Shown here: in pieces, positions 1 to 9,091 of the stretch
Layout of the letters: each line of letters begins with the position of its first letter
How positions within the stretch are numbered: the first letter of the stretch is position 1
Assembly (NCBI GenBank): GCA_026260175.1
Contig: JAKCWW010006893.1
Location: 6,965-30,918, forward strand
DNA: 23,954 bases
Source: Reticulitermes lucifugus
Lineage: Eukaryota; Arthropoda; Insecta; Blattodea; Rhinotermitidae
Reading direction: 5' to 3'
Position numbers and translations under genes: made by a program
Notes under the pieces: model-generated
The model's database searches: none
What the model was told of the DNA's origin: nothing
Seen by the model: the letters and a program-made list of their open reading frames with translations, nothing else

Positions 1-180
1 GTGGGTACAGAGGACAAAGAGAGATGAGTCGTGTACTGAGCGTGACGGGGCGGGCAGGTTGCTCTGTGTTACTGGATGCGAGTAAAGCGGGCCAACGTGG
101 GTACAGAGGACAAAGAGAGATGAGTCATGTACTGAGCGTGACGGGGCGGGCAGGTTTCACCATGTTACTCAGAATGGAGT
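1..180. repeat. Tandem repeat, 96-bp period, one full copy plus partial second copy
   Basis: The 60 bases from position 1 recur from position 97 with a single visible difference (cgtgtactg versus catgtactg), giving a 96-bp period. Similarity decays after about 157. The first copy begins at the first base of the window, so the array probably continues to the left. Because 96 is divisible by three, translation is also repetitive (VLSVTGRAG twice), but no splice sites or conserved domain support coding. Confidence 0.85.
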
Positions 181-364
181 GCGATTTGAAACTTATGAAT
201 CGTTTATTTCTGGAATTTTCCATTTAATATTTTCGGGCGGTAAACCGCGGATGCAGGGGTTCTACTGTACTACCTAAAATAGTTTTTTCATACCTCTGTT
301 CTGGCCCTCAGAAAGCATATATCACCATCTTCACATTCTGCAGCTTTGATGTTGACTGTTTCAG

Positions 365-501
365 GATAGTGCACTGGATTTGTATAATGCTGGTGTCAAT
401 CACCAGGAGATTATACTGTTGCTGGAAAATGCTACTGATGCTGACTCCAGTCAGGCATTCCAGTCCATGTATCAGTACATTGTCGATCTGTCAACTACAA
501 G
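365..501 (+). CDS. Internal coding exon of an ASH/MSP-domain-like gene (CEP192/Spd-2-like candidate), 3' part of gene
   Basis: The exon opens after the acceptor AG at 363-364 (preceded by a T-rich tract) and ends before the donor GT at 502-503. It reads 45 codons plus two bases, beginning DSALDLYNAG and ending DLSTTR across the junction. The content looks helical (LLLENATDADSSQAFQSMYQ). It is assigned to this gene because its end phase (two bases) is exactly complemented by the next exon at 1184, which supplies the third base of an AGG (Arg) codon. Upstream exons lie outside the window or were not recognised. No family was identified from this exon alone; identity rests on the beta-sandwich in the next exon. 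Confidence 0.6.
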
Positions 502-1183
502 GTATGGTAACATTAAAGCAATCTTTTTTGTAAATGAAGCAGCAGAATCATTAAAAGGCAAATGGTGAATGTCTGCAATCCATTAAGCTGTATTTACTCA
601 TGATTACCGTACTTACAAGTGTATAGGACACATAATGGTTTAGGGTGGAGAAATTCACAATAAATTTCCCAAAAATTTGTTTGTGTAAGAAACCAATTTA
701 TACTTCATTAACGTATAACAGACTATTATCAAACTAAACAGTTCTGCCATACATAATGAATAAGATAAAATGGAATCTAAGTAGGTATGTTTTTAAAGGA
801 ATAGTATCGGAGGGCGTGGACTCAATTCATCTGGCTCAAGGCAGGGACAAGTGGCTGGCTTTCGTAAACATGGTAATGAACCTTTAGTGTCCTCAAACTG
901 TGGTGAATTTTTTTTTGACTAGCTGAGGAACTACTTGCTTCTCAAGGACTTTGCTCCATGAAGTTAGTTAATTTGTTAGTTAGGTATATTAAATTGTCAT
1001 CATGCCTGTTACATGTAAAGCACTGCAACTTTGAAAGCTATTTTTAGGTGACAAACTCTTACATGTCAGCTGATGTATGTTTATTTGTTCTCAAGTTACA
1101 ATGCAGGAGAAGCATAATGTTATTAAGGCAATCAGAGGCACATGTTTTCTAATCCATGTATAATTAAATATTTGTCTTGAAAG
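502..1183 (+). other. Intron of the ASH/MSP-domain-like gene
   Basis: GT at 502-503 and AG at 1182-1183 bound 682 bp of AT-rich sequence. I see no repeat or RNA gene inside it. Confidence 0.55.
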
Positions 1184-1475
1184 GCAAGAGGACTTTGATG
1201 AGTCTGTTGGCTCAAATGAGTGGACTATTGAGCCACGTGCTTTGACATTGCATCCATCACATCTGTCAAGTATGACTGTGGTCCTGCGGAGTAATGGCAT
1301 ACGCAAACACCCTTTTGAAGCAGTTGTTGCGGAGCAACCGCCAGGTTTTCTTCTGAGCATTAGCCCAAATGCTGGAATCATTCCTGCAGCTGGTGTTGTG
1401 GAGCTTACTGTAATGTGCACCCAAACTGACATTCCACAAACAAGTCAACCAAGGTTTTGGAAGGGAGTTGTAAAG
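1184..1475 (+). CDS. Coding exon encoding an immunoglobulin-like beta-sandwich (ASH/MSP type)
   Basis: The exon runs from acceptor AG (1182-1183) to donor GT (1476-1477) and ends in phase 0. It reads QEDFDESVGSNEWTIEPRAL and on through LTLHPSHLSSMTVVLRSNG, PPGFLLSISPNAGIIPAAG and VVELTVMC to FWKGVVK. The alternating pattern of beta-strands, a polar N-x-G turn, then Pro-Pro-Gly-Phe and an S-I-x-P...G-x-I-P-A-x-G-x-V-E-L strand pair is the usual layout of ASH (ASPM/SPD-2/Hydin) or MSP-like domains. Such domains occur in CEP192/Spd-2, which scaffolds centriole and pericentriolar material assembly, and in several ciliary proteins. CEP192/Spd-2 is therefore a guess at family level; Hydin/CFAP-type proteins are the main alternative. 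Confidence 0.65.
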
Positions 1476-2239
1476 GTACAGTATTCAGTACTTTGTAATC
1501 TAATGGTATAAGGCATTGCCATACTAACTGATATAGAGACAGTTGCTAGTCATTTCCCATCAGCTCACTTATAAAGCTTTGATGTGTAGTGAACAGTAAG
1601 TTTGTTAGATCTGACGAGCGCGCATGTGCGTGTGTCTGTGTGTGTGTGTTAGAGAGCAGAAGGAAACATTTCCAGCGCCTTCTTTAAATATGGCGAGTAA
1701 AACCCTAATATTAACTGCATTACATTGAAGTAAAATGTGTGGACCCTGACTTGTGGCAGATTTGAATAACGGCGAACACTGTGTTGACTGCCGTCATGCA
1801 AAGTAGTCCGCGTGCAGAGTGATGTGAGTTGTCAGATAAAATGATGTCCTTGTATTTGTCATGGGAAATGAACATTTCCTTTACATCTCATCTTTCATAT
1901 TGATCTCCATTGGGAGTGTTATTGATAGGTGCATAAAGTTGCACTCATTCTCTGAAGGTTTGTGACATTGTTACATGGCATTTCTGTCAAAATTTGTCCA
2001 TTATGTGAGGTATTACAGTCAGTAGTATAGGAGAAAAGATTTGAAGTTTTATTCTGGATTGCTCTTAGTGATATTGAAAATTGATGTATCTGTCAGTTTA
2101 AAGATAACCAGTCATTCAAAAATTGAAGTACAGCCAAATCCCAATGCCTCAAAGAAGGACAATGTTTGATGTAAGTGTGGGGTAATTAAATTTGTTTTTG
2201 GCTACAGCATTTTAATTTTTGTGGTATTTGTGTCTTCAG
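1476..2239 (+). other. Intron of the ASH/MSP-domain-like gene, carrying a MITE-like copy
   Basis: The intron is bounded by GT at 1476-1477 and AG at 2238-2239 with a good polypyrimidine tract (tgtgtcttcag). It contains a MITE-like dispersed repeat (about 1603-1842) that includes a short alternating GT tract around 1620-1650. Confidence 0.55.
1603..1842. mobile_element. MITE-like dispersed repeat, copy A
   Basis: The right end GTCAGATAAAAT (1831-1842) matches the ends of three other copies in this window (5625-5635, 8137-8150 inverted, 9067-9078). The interior from about 1655 aligns with 8920-9078 in the same orientation, for example tctttaaatatgg, cctaatattaactgca and gaccctgactygtggca. The left end near gttagatctgacgagc is a plausible but degraded inverted partner. 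No coding capacity is visible, as expected for a MITE. Confidence 0.5.
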
Positions 2240-2539
2240 GTTTATATTGAGAATGACTACAAGGAACTGAACGTATGTATTCAATATCCTCCAACCCATA
2301 ATGCTGGAGTGCTGAGTAAGAAGGTGGCACCTACGGATAGTTGTAAGGGTAATACGCCCATGTCGAGTGTTGGACAGCATCATGCTTGTGATACACCATC
2401 TGGAATGCATACTGTAACTAAATTAAGGGAGAAAATGTCCAGTGCCCATCTCAGTCACAGAGTTTGTGCTGGAACTGGCAGGAACAATCTTAATTCCCCT
2501 AAATGTCGTCGAAAAGTGTTTGTGCTTCATACAGATTAG
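2240..2539 (+). CDS. Terminal coding exon of the ASH/MSP-domain-like gene
   Basis: After the acceptor at 2238-2239 the frame continues in phase 0 from 1475, giving FWKGVVK-VYIENDYKELNVCIQY. That is a natural last beta-strand pair closing the sandwich of the preceding exon and strongly supports the splice. The remaining ~80 residues (PPTHNAGVLSKKVAPTDSCK onwards) are polar with no recognised domain and end at TAG 2537-2539. Human CEP192 ends differently as I remember it, so either the tail is lineage-specific or the CEP192 assignment is wrong. A further downstream coding exon through an alternative donor (for example near 2587, acgtaag) cannot be excluded. Confidence 0.6.
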   Translation, partial: VYIENDYKELNVCIQYPPTHNAGVLSKKVAPTDSCKGNTPMSSVGQHHACDTPSGMHTVTKLREKMSSAHLSHRVCAGTGRNNLNSPKCRRKVFVLHTD

Positions 2540-2998
2540 CTCAGTCCTGCAACGCCCCAGTAGGAGGCGGCAGTTTAAGGACAGACGTAAGTTGTGTCAG
2601 CATCTGCAAATAATGAAGAGATAACTAGTCTGGAAATAGCATAAATTTGGCTTCATCATGAGTTTCCTTCAGGCTACTGTGACATTCCCTAATTCCTCAT
2701 TTTATGCATGGGAATGCTGTTTCAAGCAGTGTAACACCTACTTGGTCAGCAATACCGAAAATAAATTTGGCAACAGTTTTTTAAAGCCTTAGATTTTGAG
2801 TAACATTTTATTTATTTAAATGACTGAAATATGGATTTTTTAAATAATTTATTGCAAACTTCTAAATTACAAAAGAATAGAGGTGTAGTATTTTATTATG
2901 GTTTCAAGACGTGGTTGTTACTCTTTTTTGTATTACTTGATTTATTTTATTATTATTTTATTGGGTGCATGTGTTCTGTATCAGTTACAAAATAAATG
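2540..2998 (+). promoter_or_regulatory. Probable 3' UTR with polyadenylation signals
   Basis: AT-rich sequence follows the stop codon at 2539. Canonical AATAAA hexamers occur at 2760-2765 and 2991-2996; a T-rich stretch around 2920-2960 sits between them. Either signal could define the transcript end; sequence alone does not choose. Confidence 0.45.
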
Positions 2999-3446
2999 TC
3001 ATTGATAACAAATGCGTCCCATAGATCCTAGTGAGCAGCGTGTATGAAGCAATATTTATTACTTTAGTCAGAGGGCTGTGATTGCTAATGCCAGGTTTTG
3101 CAGTACACAGCCGATATATACTACATGATTCAGTTGTGACCATAACACCACAATCTCCTGGTGTATTCCTAGTACCGTTTTTCTCATTTAATTTTTCCAC
3201 TTTAAGCATGCCTTCGTGTCTTGTGTACCAAATTCAGGACAAAATCTCATCATAAATGTAGATAGTTATCTGAGAATGTGGCAAGTTCAAATATTTTGAA
3301 ACAGGACTAACAAATTGAAATTGCACACAAGGAGAAATTAAGAGCAGATTAAAAATACTATGATGGCAAACATTTACCTGGATAGGTTACAGTTGTTTGT
3401 CTTTTGACAATTTGATGGAATTGAACATGAAGAAGGTGAGAACTTC
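2999..3446. other. Intergenic DNA, no gene recognised
   Basis: No supported gene. The bases gtcattgataac near 2998 weakly resemble the inverse of cattttcaatgacc at about 3841, which might be the two ends of the decayed transposon whose transposase lies at 3447-3765. The match is short and not conclusive. Confidence 0.3.
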
Positions 3447-3765
3447 TTTCAACAACACGGTTGTCCACCTCACCTCAGTCATGAGGTACTAAGTGCCCTG
3501 AATATCAGACTTCCTAATTGGTGGACTGGAAGAGGTGGACCAACCCCTGGCCCAAATTACCTCTCACCACTGGATTTTCTTCTGTGGGGATTTATAAAAA
3601 AAAAACTCATTTACAAAAATTCAGTATTTACATCACCTGTAATTGAGAATTAACGCAAGGGTACCGGCAGTCACTCTGAAAATACCTCAACAAACATGGC
3701 AAGAAATGGAGTGCTGTCTAGATGTTTGCAGGACTATGAATGGTGTGCACATTGCTGTCTTTTAA
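3447..3765 (+). pseudogene. Decayed IS630/Tc1/mariner-superfamily transposase, C-terminal part
   Basis: The reading starting TTT CAA CAA CAC at 3447 gives FQQHGCPPHLSHEVLSALNI, then LPNWWTGRGGP and SPLDFLLWGF. This is the familiar C-terminal block of IS630/Tc1/mariner DDE transposases (usual form FQQDGAPPH...WIGRGGP...SPDLTPLDFFLWG). The second catalytic aspartate is replaced (QQHG instead of QQDG) and the conserved SPDLTP is disrupted, so the copy is catalytically dead. The frame stops at TAA 3651. After a frameshift, protein similarity resumes from about 3670 (VTLKIPQQTWQEMECCLDVC, then RTMNGVHIAVF) and ends at TAA 3763-3765, the expected transposase C-terminus. No N-terminal part is recognisable, so the element is also truncated. 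Confidence 0.85.
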
Positions 3766-4794
3766 GGTGTGTATGAAGACTACGAGTTGATGTCTATGTC
3801 TCTTCTCATAAAAGTTATTGCATCTCAAAACCAAGTCCATCATTTTCAATGACCCTGTACTTCATTGCAATCAATTGCATCTGTAACACTTGTCTTGAAG
3901 CACACATCTGTTTCCAGTTGATTGTCCTCTATGGGTGCAATTTTCCATATGCCTACAACATCAAGATGCAGATGAACACACCCAACTGCATGTTTTGTGC
4001 ATGCGGCTGTGTGTTCAACATCCACTACAGTGACCTCTGGGCACAGGTAATCCTCTTGATGTCCTCATATGTGGGTAGCGAGTCTACTTGAGTGTCAGTG
4101 TTTTTTTGGCTTGTATCAATGTGGCCATCTTTCTTTGTCCTGTATACAGCTGCTCTCAAATTCACAATCTGCAGTGTGCATCCTACATTTCATATCTTTG
4201 TAATGATCTTTTGTGTGTAATTCTCACTATTTTGTCCAAGTGCTGCATAACTAACATACTGATAAATAGATGAATGAGGAAACATAGTGGTCCAGGAAGT
4301 AGTTTGAAAACATGAACCTCGCCACAGCCCATACAAGTTCAGTCAAGAAATTAATTTATTCTGGGCGTATAAATAGACAAAAATTGTGTGACAGAACTGA
4401 CTTTAAGCCCTACTACTCTGCACAAGTGCCTTATCTTCAACTATGCCTTATGATCTTCGCTACTGGGCTGCATACTGAATTGCCGAGTTCTCCTGTATAT
4501 GTACAGTAGAATTTTTTTTACTCCATAAGCTGGTGCTTGGGGAATCCTAATACTTAGGCAAGTGGAGATAACAGCCCCAAGATTGGCTGATGATGATGGT
4601 GGTCATGGTGGTGGTTGTTTTGGTTGTTCCATAACAAACTTCTCCATTTCCACCATTGATTATATCTGTCACACCTGTGTCTTTTATCATGGAATTGTAA
4701 GAATCCAAAAATTGTCCTTCAGGCTGAGTAGTACCTTGCAAGCCATAGAATATCCCATTGACAACCAACAGCTAATTATAATTTTTACTGTAAC
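3766..4794. other. Intergenic DNA, no gene recognised
   Basis: Open frames here are short (up to about 93 codons), lack splice or domain support and have no recognisable similarity. A GGT/GAT-rich run around 4586-4625 (tgatgatgatggtggtcatg) is simple sequence. Nothing else stands out. Confidence 0.4.
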
Positions 4795-4995
4795 TAATAA
4801 TTACAACTTTATTTTAATATCACCGTGCATTTTTGAACATTAATACTGTTTTACACCAACCAACCCCCTGAAGATGGCTTATCGATAAGCCGAAACATAT
4901 GTAGGGGTTTTTATCTAATATTTTAAAGAATATTTTAGTGTTCTTTAAATAAATAAGTGCATTTGGTTGGTGTAAAACATAATTAATAATTACAA
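4795..4995. mobile_element. Small hammerhead-bearing insertion flanked by 12-bp direct repeats
   Basis: TAATAATTACAA occurs at 4795-4806 and again at 4984-4995, like a target-site duplication around 177 bp. Inside, a 17-bp perfect inverted repeat (TGTTTTACACCAACCAA at 4847-4863 and its complement at 4963-4979) encloses a hammerhead-ribozyme-like motif. There is no coding capacity. This is consistent with a small non-autonomous element; the AT-rich target means a chance direct repeat is possible. Confidence 0.5.
4862..4909 (+). ncRNA. Type I hammerhead ribozyme-like motif
   Basis: In order: stem I 5' strand AACCCC (4862-4867); core CTGAAGA (4868-4874); an extra T; stem II GGCTTA (4876-4881) with loop TCGA and TAAGCC (4886-4891); core GAAA (4892-4895); a two-base-pair stem III (A4895-T4902, C4896-G4901) closed by loop ATAT; cleavage triplet GTA (4901-4903); and stem I 3' strand GGGGTT (4904-4909). 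All required core positions are present. Position 7 is A rather than U, a position known to tolerate change, and one extra base precedes stem II. A tiny stem III is typical of Penelope-associated hammerheads. Cleavage would be after 4903. Activity is inferred, not shown. Confidence 0.65.
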
Positions 4996-5535
4996 GTTCT
5001 CAGTACATAAACATACACTTTGTGCTATCTGTGGTGGACAAAGTGGTATTGGGATAGATTCTTCTCCAATTACTTTGGTTTTCCCTTGTCATTATCACAT
5101 GACCAGTGCTGCATACTCATATTCATCTAACAACAATGTTATATAGTCTTAATAACTGACAGTGCCATTAGACAAACTCTCAAAGGGAACTTCCTCTACT
5201 TCATGAGGGAAGCTTTTATTGAAATGTTTGCTAATTGATCCACTTTCGCAGGTATTTTATGCTTACTTGACTTCTACACCCTGCAACCTCCAAGGTCAAC
5301 CCTCCATGCCACTAAAGGTGCCAGACAATCTCAAATGACCCAAAACACAGCCAAAGACAAAGCATCAGCATTCAAACTACAAGGAACAAACAGAATGGAA
5401 CTACAATATGATTCCTTCAGACACTCAAATTCAGACCATTAGTCAACACAACACTGACTACTTATGACTGGAGTGGCTCCAGTACCTATCAAAAAGGTGA
5501 AGACAGAAACAATTTTAGAGAACTACTGGAGCCAT
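4996..5535. other. Intergenic DNA, no gene recognised
   Basis: AT-rich sequence becoming A/C-rich at about 5290-5420. No gene, RNA gene or clear repeat seen. Confidence 0.4.
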
Positions 5536-5635
5536 ATTTTATCTGAAGAATATCATGTCAGTTCCTGTCAGCTCGCTTATTTTAGTCCACTCAGCTGAAT
5601 GGCCACATGTGTGGCAGAAAGTTGTCAGATAAAAT
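5536..5635. mobile_element. MITE-like element with terminal inverted repeats, copy B
   Basis: ATTTTATCTGA (5536-5546) and its exact reverse complement TCAGATAAAAT (5625-5635) bound 100 bp without coding capacity. The interior (atatcatgtcagtt ... ccacatgtg) aligns with copy C at 8137-8234. Confidence 0.6.
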
Positions 5636-6114
5636 TAGGGACCTGTATAAACATTCAGTAAAATATCTTCTACCCCAAATGAAGTGCCTGCTTACGTTAA
5701 TTTAAAATAATAATGTGGAAATGGTTTAGGTACAGTGAATGCCTGAGGCCCAGCGCACTAACGTAGTTGGTGGCCACGACATATGGCACTAGATTTGTAG
5801 AGCTTATTATGTGTCATAACCTTCCATAAGTGCCTGTATGCATAACTGTTTATGTATGCGTGCTCTTGGGCGACAGAAAATCGACTCGCAGGCCTACAGT
5901 CGCCGTACCTTGGTCGAAATGATTTATTCCGACATTGCACAAAAAAAATGCCAAAGGAAAGACGTCTGCGGCACTTTTAGTGGGCTGCCAAAGTCCCTAA
6001 GAAACCATTTAGATGACAATGCTTACGCCCTAACGAAAGTAATTTAGCTTGTTTGAACTAAGCGTTTTCAATTTTCGAACGCGTAAACCTACAGCCTCTG
6101 GCCTAATCAAATTT
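5636..6114. other. Intergenic DNA, no gene recognised
   Basis: Somewhat higher GC from about 5740 to 6110. Open frames on both strands are short and overlapping with no recognisable product. Confidence 0.35.
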
Positions 6115-6368
6115 CACGCCTCATAACTGAAGCCACATCGAAGAAGCTCACAGAGATAAAAGAGCTGCTATTATAATATTGACAGAGTAAGCGATTGAGA
6201 GCAGGTTAACGGCTGCGGTCTTCGCCCTGCTAGAATGTTACGCAGCGTTCGTTTGTAGCTTGTTACCGATGTTTTGGTCCCATCTGCAGGGGTCCGATAG
6301 GCCATCCCGAAACGTCAGTAACCAACTACCAATGAAACGTAACAACCCAACAGAACCACGACCTCAAC
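6115..6368. repeat. Dispersed direct repeat, left copy, with degenerate hammerhead-like palindrome
   Basis: Aligns closely with 6867-7131, 752 bp downstream, from cacgcctcataact to acgacctcaac. It contains an imperfect palindrome starting TGTTACGCA at 6237. Its hammerhead-like cores are more decayed than in the right copy: minus-strand CTGCAGA and a broken GAAAC. Confidence 0.8.
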
Positions 6369-6771
6369 TAAACTTTTTTGTTTTACTTGATTACATTTAG
6401 CTATATATACGACATTAATCTGCTCTACATGATAAAGGTAAAAGGCAAAGTAATCCTTGTGGCTAGGTGCAACTTTGCTTTGGTAACGGCGGTAAAGCTC
6501 TATGCATTCTTAACCACTGCACTAGATTGAGGTGAGTGGTCAGCGTAAGGATGTGAATACCTAACCATCAGAGAAAGAGATCCCACTATCTACTGCATAC
6601 GAGACTGGCGGAACCCTTTCTCGAAATTCGAAAAGATTTTTTTGGGGGGCTTTCTAGGTACGGAATTTGACATGCTGAATGTTAAAAATTAAGCTTTATT
6701 TTCTGGTCGTTTCATCAAGCATGTTCATTCAGCGGCAATAATCTAAAGGTTTTCAATTTTGATTGGGCTAC
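6369..6771. other. Spacer between direct repeats
   Basis: No gene seen. It leads on the minus strand into the tail of the LINE reverse-transcriptase fragment at 6772-6870, so part of it may be decayed LINE sequence. A G-tract (ttttttggggggc, about 6636-6650) is simple sequence. Confidence 0.35.
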
Positions 6772-6870
6772 GAATAAGGTAGGAGTACCAGCATCCTTTA
6801 ATATAAGAGGTAAATCATTTATATAAGCGAGAAGAAGCAAGGGGCCCAGTATAGAGCCTTGGGGTACACG
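6772..6870 (-). pseudogene. LINE (non-LTR retrotransposon) reverse transcriptase fragment
   Basis: The minus strand reads [20 protein letters not shown] and then PLILKDAGTPTLF. This is the conserved block just before the catalytic aspartates in Jockey/CR1-type LINE reverse transcriptases, normally [21 protein letters not shown] followed by a FADD motif. Here the FADD box is missing: after LF the frame reads VAQSKL, so the piece is broken immediately before the catalytic residues. The upstream side ends where the right-hand direct repeat begins (6867), so that repeat may have inserted into or recombined with the LINE. Confidence 0.8.
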
Positions 6871-7131
6871 CCTCATAACTCAAGCCACATCGAAGTTCAC
6901 ACAGATAAAAGAGCTGCTATTATAATATTGACAGAGTGATTGAGAGCAGGTTAACGGCTGCGGTCTTCGCCCTGCTAGAATGTTACGCAGCGTTCGTTTG
7001 TAGTTTGTTACCGATGTTTCGGTCCCATCTTCAGGGGTCCGATAGGCCATCCCGAAACGTCAGTAACCAACTACCAATGAAACGTGCGTAACACCCCAAC
7101 ATAACCAGTAATCTGTGACCACGACCTCAAC
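6867..7131. repeat. Dispersed direct repeat, right copy, with hammerhead-like palindrome
   Basis: Second copy of the 6115-6368 repeat. Positions 6981-7093 form an imperfect palindrome of about 113 bp with roughly 42-bp arms (TGTTACGCA at the left end, TGCGTAACA at the right). Minus strand: CTGAAGA (7034-7028), GAAAC (7020-7016), loop ATCG, GTA (7011-7009). Plus strand: GAAAC (7054-7058), loop GTCA, GTA (7063-7065). Stem II on the minus strand is only GG-GA-CC and stem I does not pair, so neither strand is a convincing complete ribozyme. Confidence 0.75.
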
Positions 7132-8132
7132 CGCCGTTGATCCATGATCTACTCCACAGACTATCTAGTATCTCTAGTCCATGACTGGTAGAATATCAAG
7201 CTCTTATCCGTTGTCGGATGTGTTCGCGTAATGTGTGCCTGCGTCACCATGTTGTTTAGCGGGTTGCGTCATATATTGCTACGTTAGGTTGTTTGGTGTG
7301 GTCATGCATTTGAATTACTTCATGCATGTATAGCAAGTTAAATAAAAACTGCTAATATTTCACAGCCCTACCGCACAATGGATAAGAGCTGTCGACTGAA
7401 AACATTTCAGAAGTAAAACTGAATTGCAGTTTCTTACCCAGGTGTTTAATCAGGTAAGCTTGCAAGGGTATCAGTTGGGTTTATATACCCATTATTCGTT
7501 ATTGATTGTTTTTAAGGAATTACGGAAAGCATAACGCTGCAGATGGTTTAGTGAAGCAGAAATACGTTTGTGAGAATTTCATAATGCATGTAGTGAAAGG
7601 CTGAAGTTAGTGAATGTATATATGTTCATTTCATAGCTCACTTTACATTAGAGACAATTTTGGTGGTTTGAAAAACCATGAACACTATGTTTGACAGTAT
7701 GTATCGATGTCTTTATTAATCATTAAATATGGATTGTGCTCATGAGCTGCCTTATGAGGTAACACTGTATTAGGTACTCGGATCATCTGGATTCTGCATA
7801 AAGGTAAAGAATGTTATGCAGTACAGCATGAAAGTGTACAAGGGAATTGGTGGTAAAACACATTCTTAAGTATTGCAAGTAGGTAAAAGTGGGTAGTCAC
7901 CCCTAAAATATGAGTCCCAAATATTTAGTTAGAGGGGGCTGGGTCAGCTGCAGATCCATTCTTGATTTGATGGTAAACACAAAAGGCACAGCACATTTAT
8001 CAGCATTCAAACCATTCTAGTCTGGTTTGCCGCCTATCTCTTTCCTGACTAAGCTGTTATAACTTGTTCAGAACTGGGCATTGCACAGTAAATAATGTGT
8101 ACACATGCATGCGTGTAATCACGTACATGGAT
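7132..8132. other. Intergenic DNA, no gene recognised
   Basis: About 1 kb of AT-rich sequence with no open frame of note, RNA gene or repeat that I can identify. Confidence 0.4.
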
Positions 8133-8234
8133 CCATATTTTATCTGACAAATATGAAGTCAGTTATTGGCTCCCCTATTGTGTGGCCTGCTCACTGGTCT
8201 GCCCACATGTGCATTATGGGGGAGGACTTGTCAG
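8133..8234. mobile_element. MITE-like element, copy C
   Basis: Begins ccATTTTATCTGACAA (8137-8150) and aligns through gtcagtt and cccacatgtg with copy B (5536-5635). Its right end (ttgtcaggg, about 8229) has lost the last bases of the inverted repeat. Confidence 0.5.
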
Positions 8235-8919
8235 GGTCTGTATGCGTTAGTCAATATAAGTAGCCCAATGCAGGATTGTATGTTTCTGTATAATACATAC
8301 ATTAAATACAGTTCCCATAATAAGTGAATTTTGTGGACTGGTATCTGCATGGAGTGTATGCTAGAGAATTAGACAATACATTGGTGGTTTCATCTTGGTG
8401 GATATGTGAACTCTTAGAGTAACAGGTGTGGAAATTCCTTTGTCCATTTACAAAGTGCCATTACATGATGTTAAGGTTGGTCTGTGGTGTGCTTGTAGTG
8501 CAACTACGATTTTTGGGCTCATTTTTATTTTACTGAGACTATGAATTCATACTGATATATTGCATGCATTCTGACACAATTTTTTGAACACAAGTCTGAT
8601 TGTGAGATAACCTGTGCCCCATGTCAGCAAGAGAGTGCAACAGTCCACTCCACAAACAATTTATGCATTGTTTAGACGGTGTTTTTGATGACAATAATGA
8701 GGGGATTGTTGCCTCTTTGTTTGCCAGATGTGAATCTTTGCTATTAATTTTTACTTGTGGGGTGTGTTCAGGGATAAAGCATGCATTGGCTGTGGTAATT
8801 GTGCTGAAGACGATCTAAAAAGAAGCCTTCAGGGCGTGTCTTAAGTTTCACCTGCTTAAGTTAGACATGGAATGACCAATGTGTCAGATGAGTCACGTAT
8901 CTGAGCCGAAGGAAACCAT
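8235..8919. other. Intergenic DNA, no gene recognised
   Basis: AT-rich, with a 65-codon open frame at 8621-8818 that lacks splice sites, domain or similarity. I do not call it a gene. Confidence 0.4.
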
Positions 8920-9078
8920 GTGCAGCACATCTTTAAATATGGTGCTTAGAAACCTAATATTAACTGCAGTGCATTGAAGTAGAACTTCCGAGCCCCTTTG
9001 TTAACAGTTTGTGAACCCTGACTCGTGGCAAGTCATATTAGCAGCAAGAAGTGACCAGTGATATTTATCAGATAAAAT
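8920..9078. mobile_element. MITE-like dispersed repeat, copy D
   Basis: Aligns with copy A (1655-1842) in the same orientation and ends in the shared atCAGATAAAAT (9067-9078). The left boundary is uncertain. Confidence 0.5.
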
Positions 9079-9091
9079 AAAAACAGTGTGC

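Noticed and set aside
1091..1448. Minus-strand open frames of 113 and 60 codons
   Set aside because: They lie antisense to the phase-matched coding exon 1184-1475, which has domain support; the antisense frames have none.
4862..4909. Reading the stem-loop as a bacterial-type terminator
   Set aside because: The window is clearly eukaryotic, and the conserved core bases on both sides of the stem fit a hammerhead far better.
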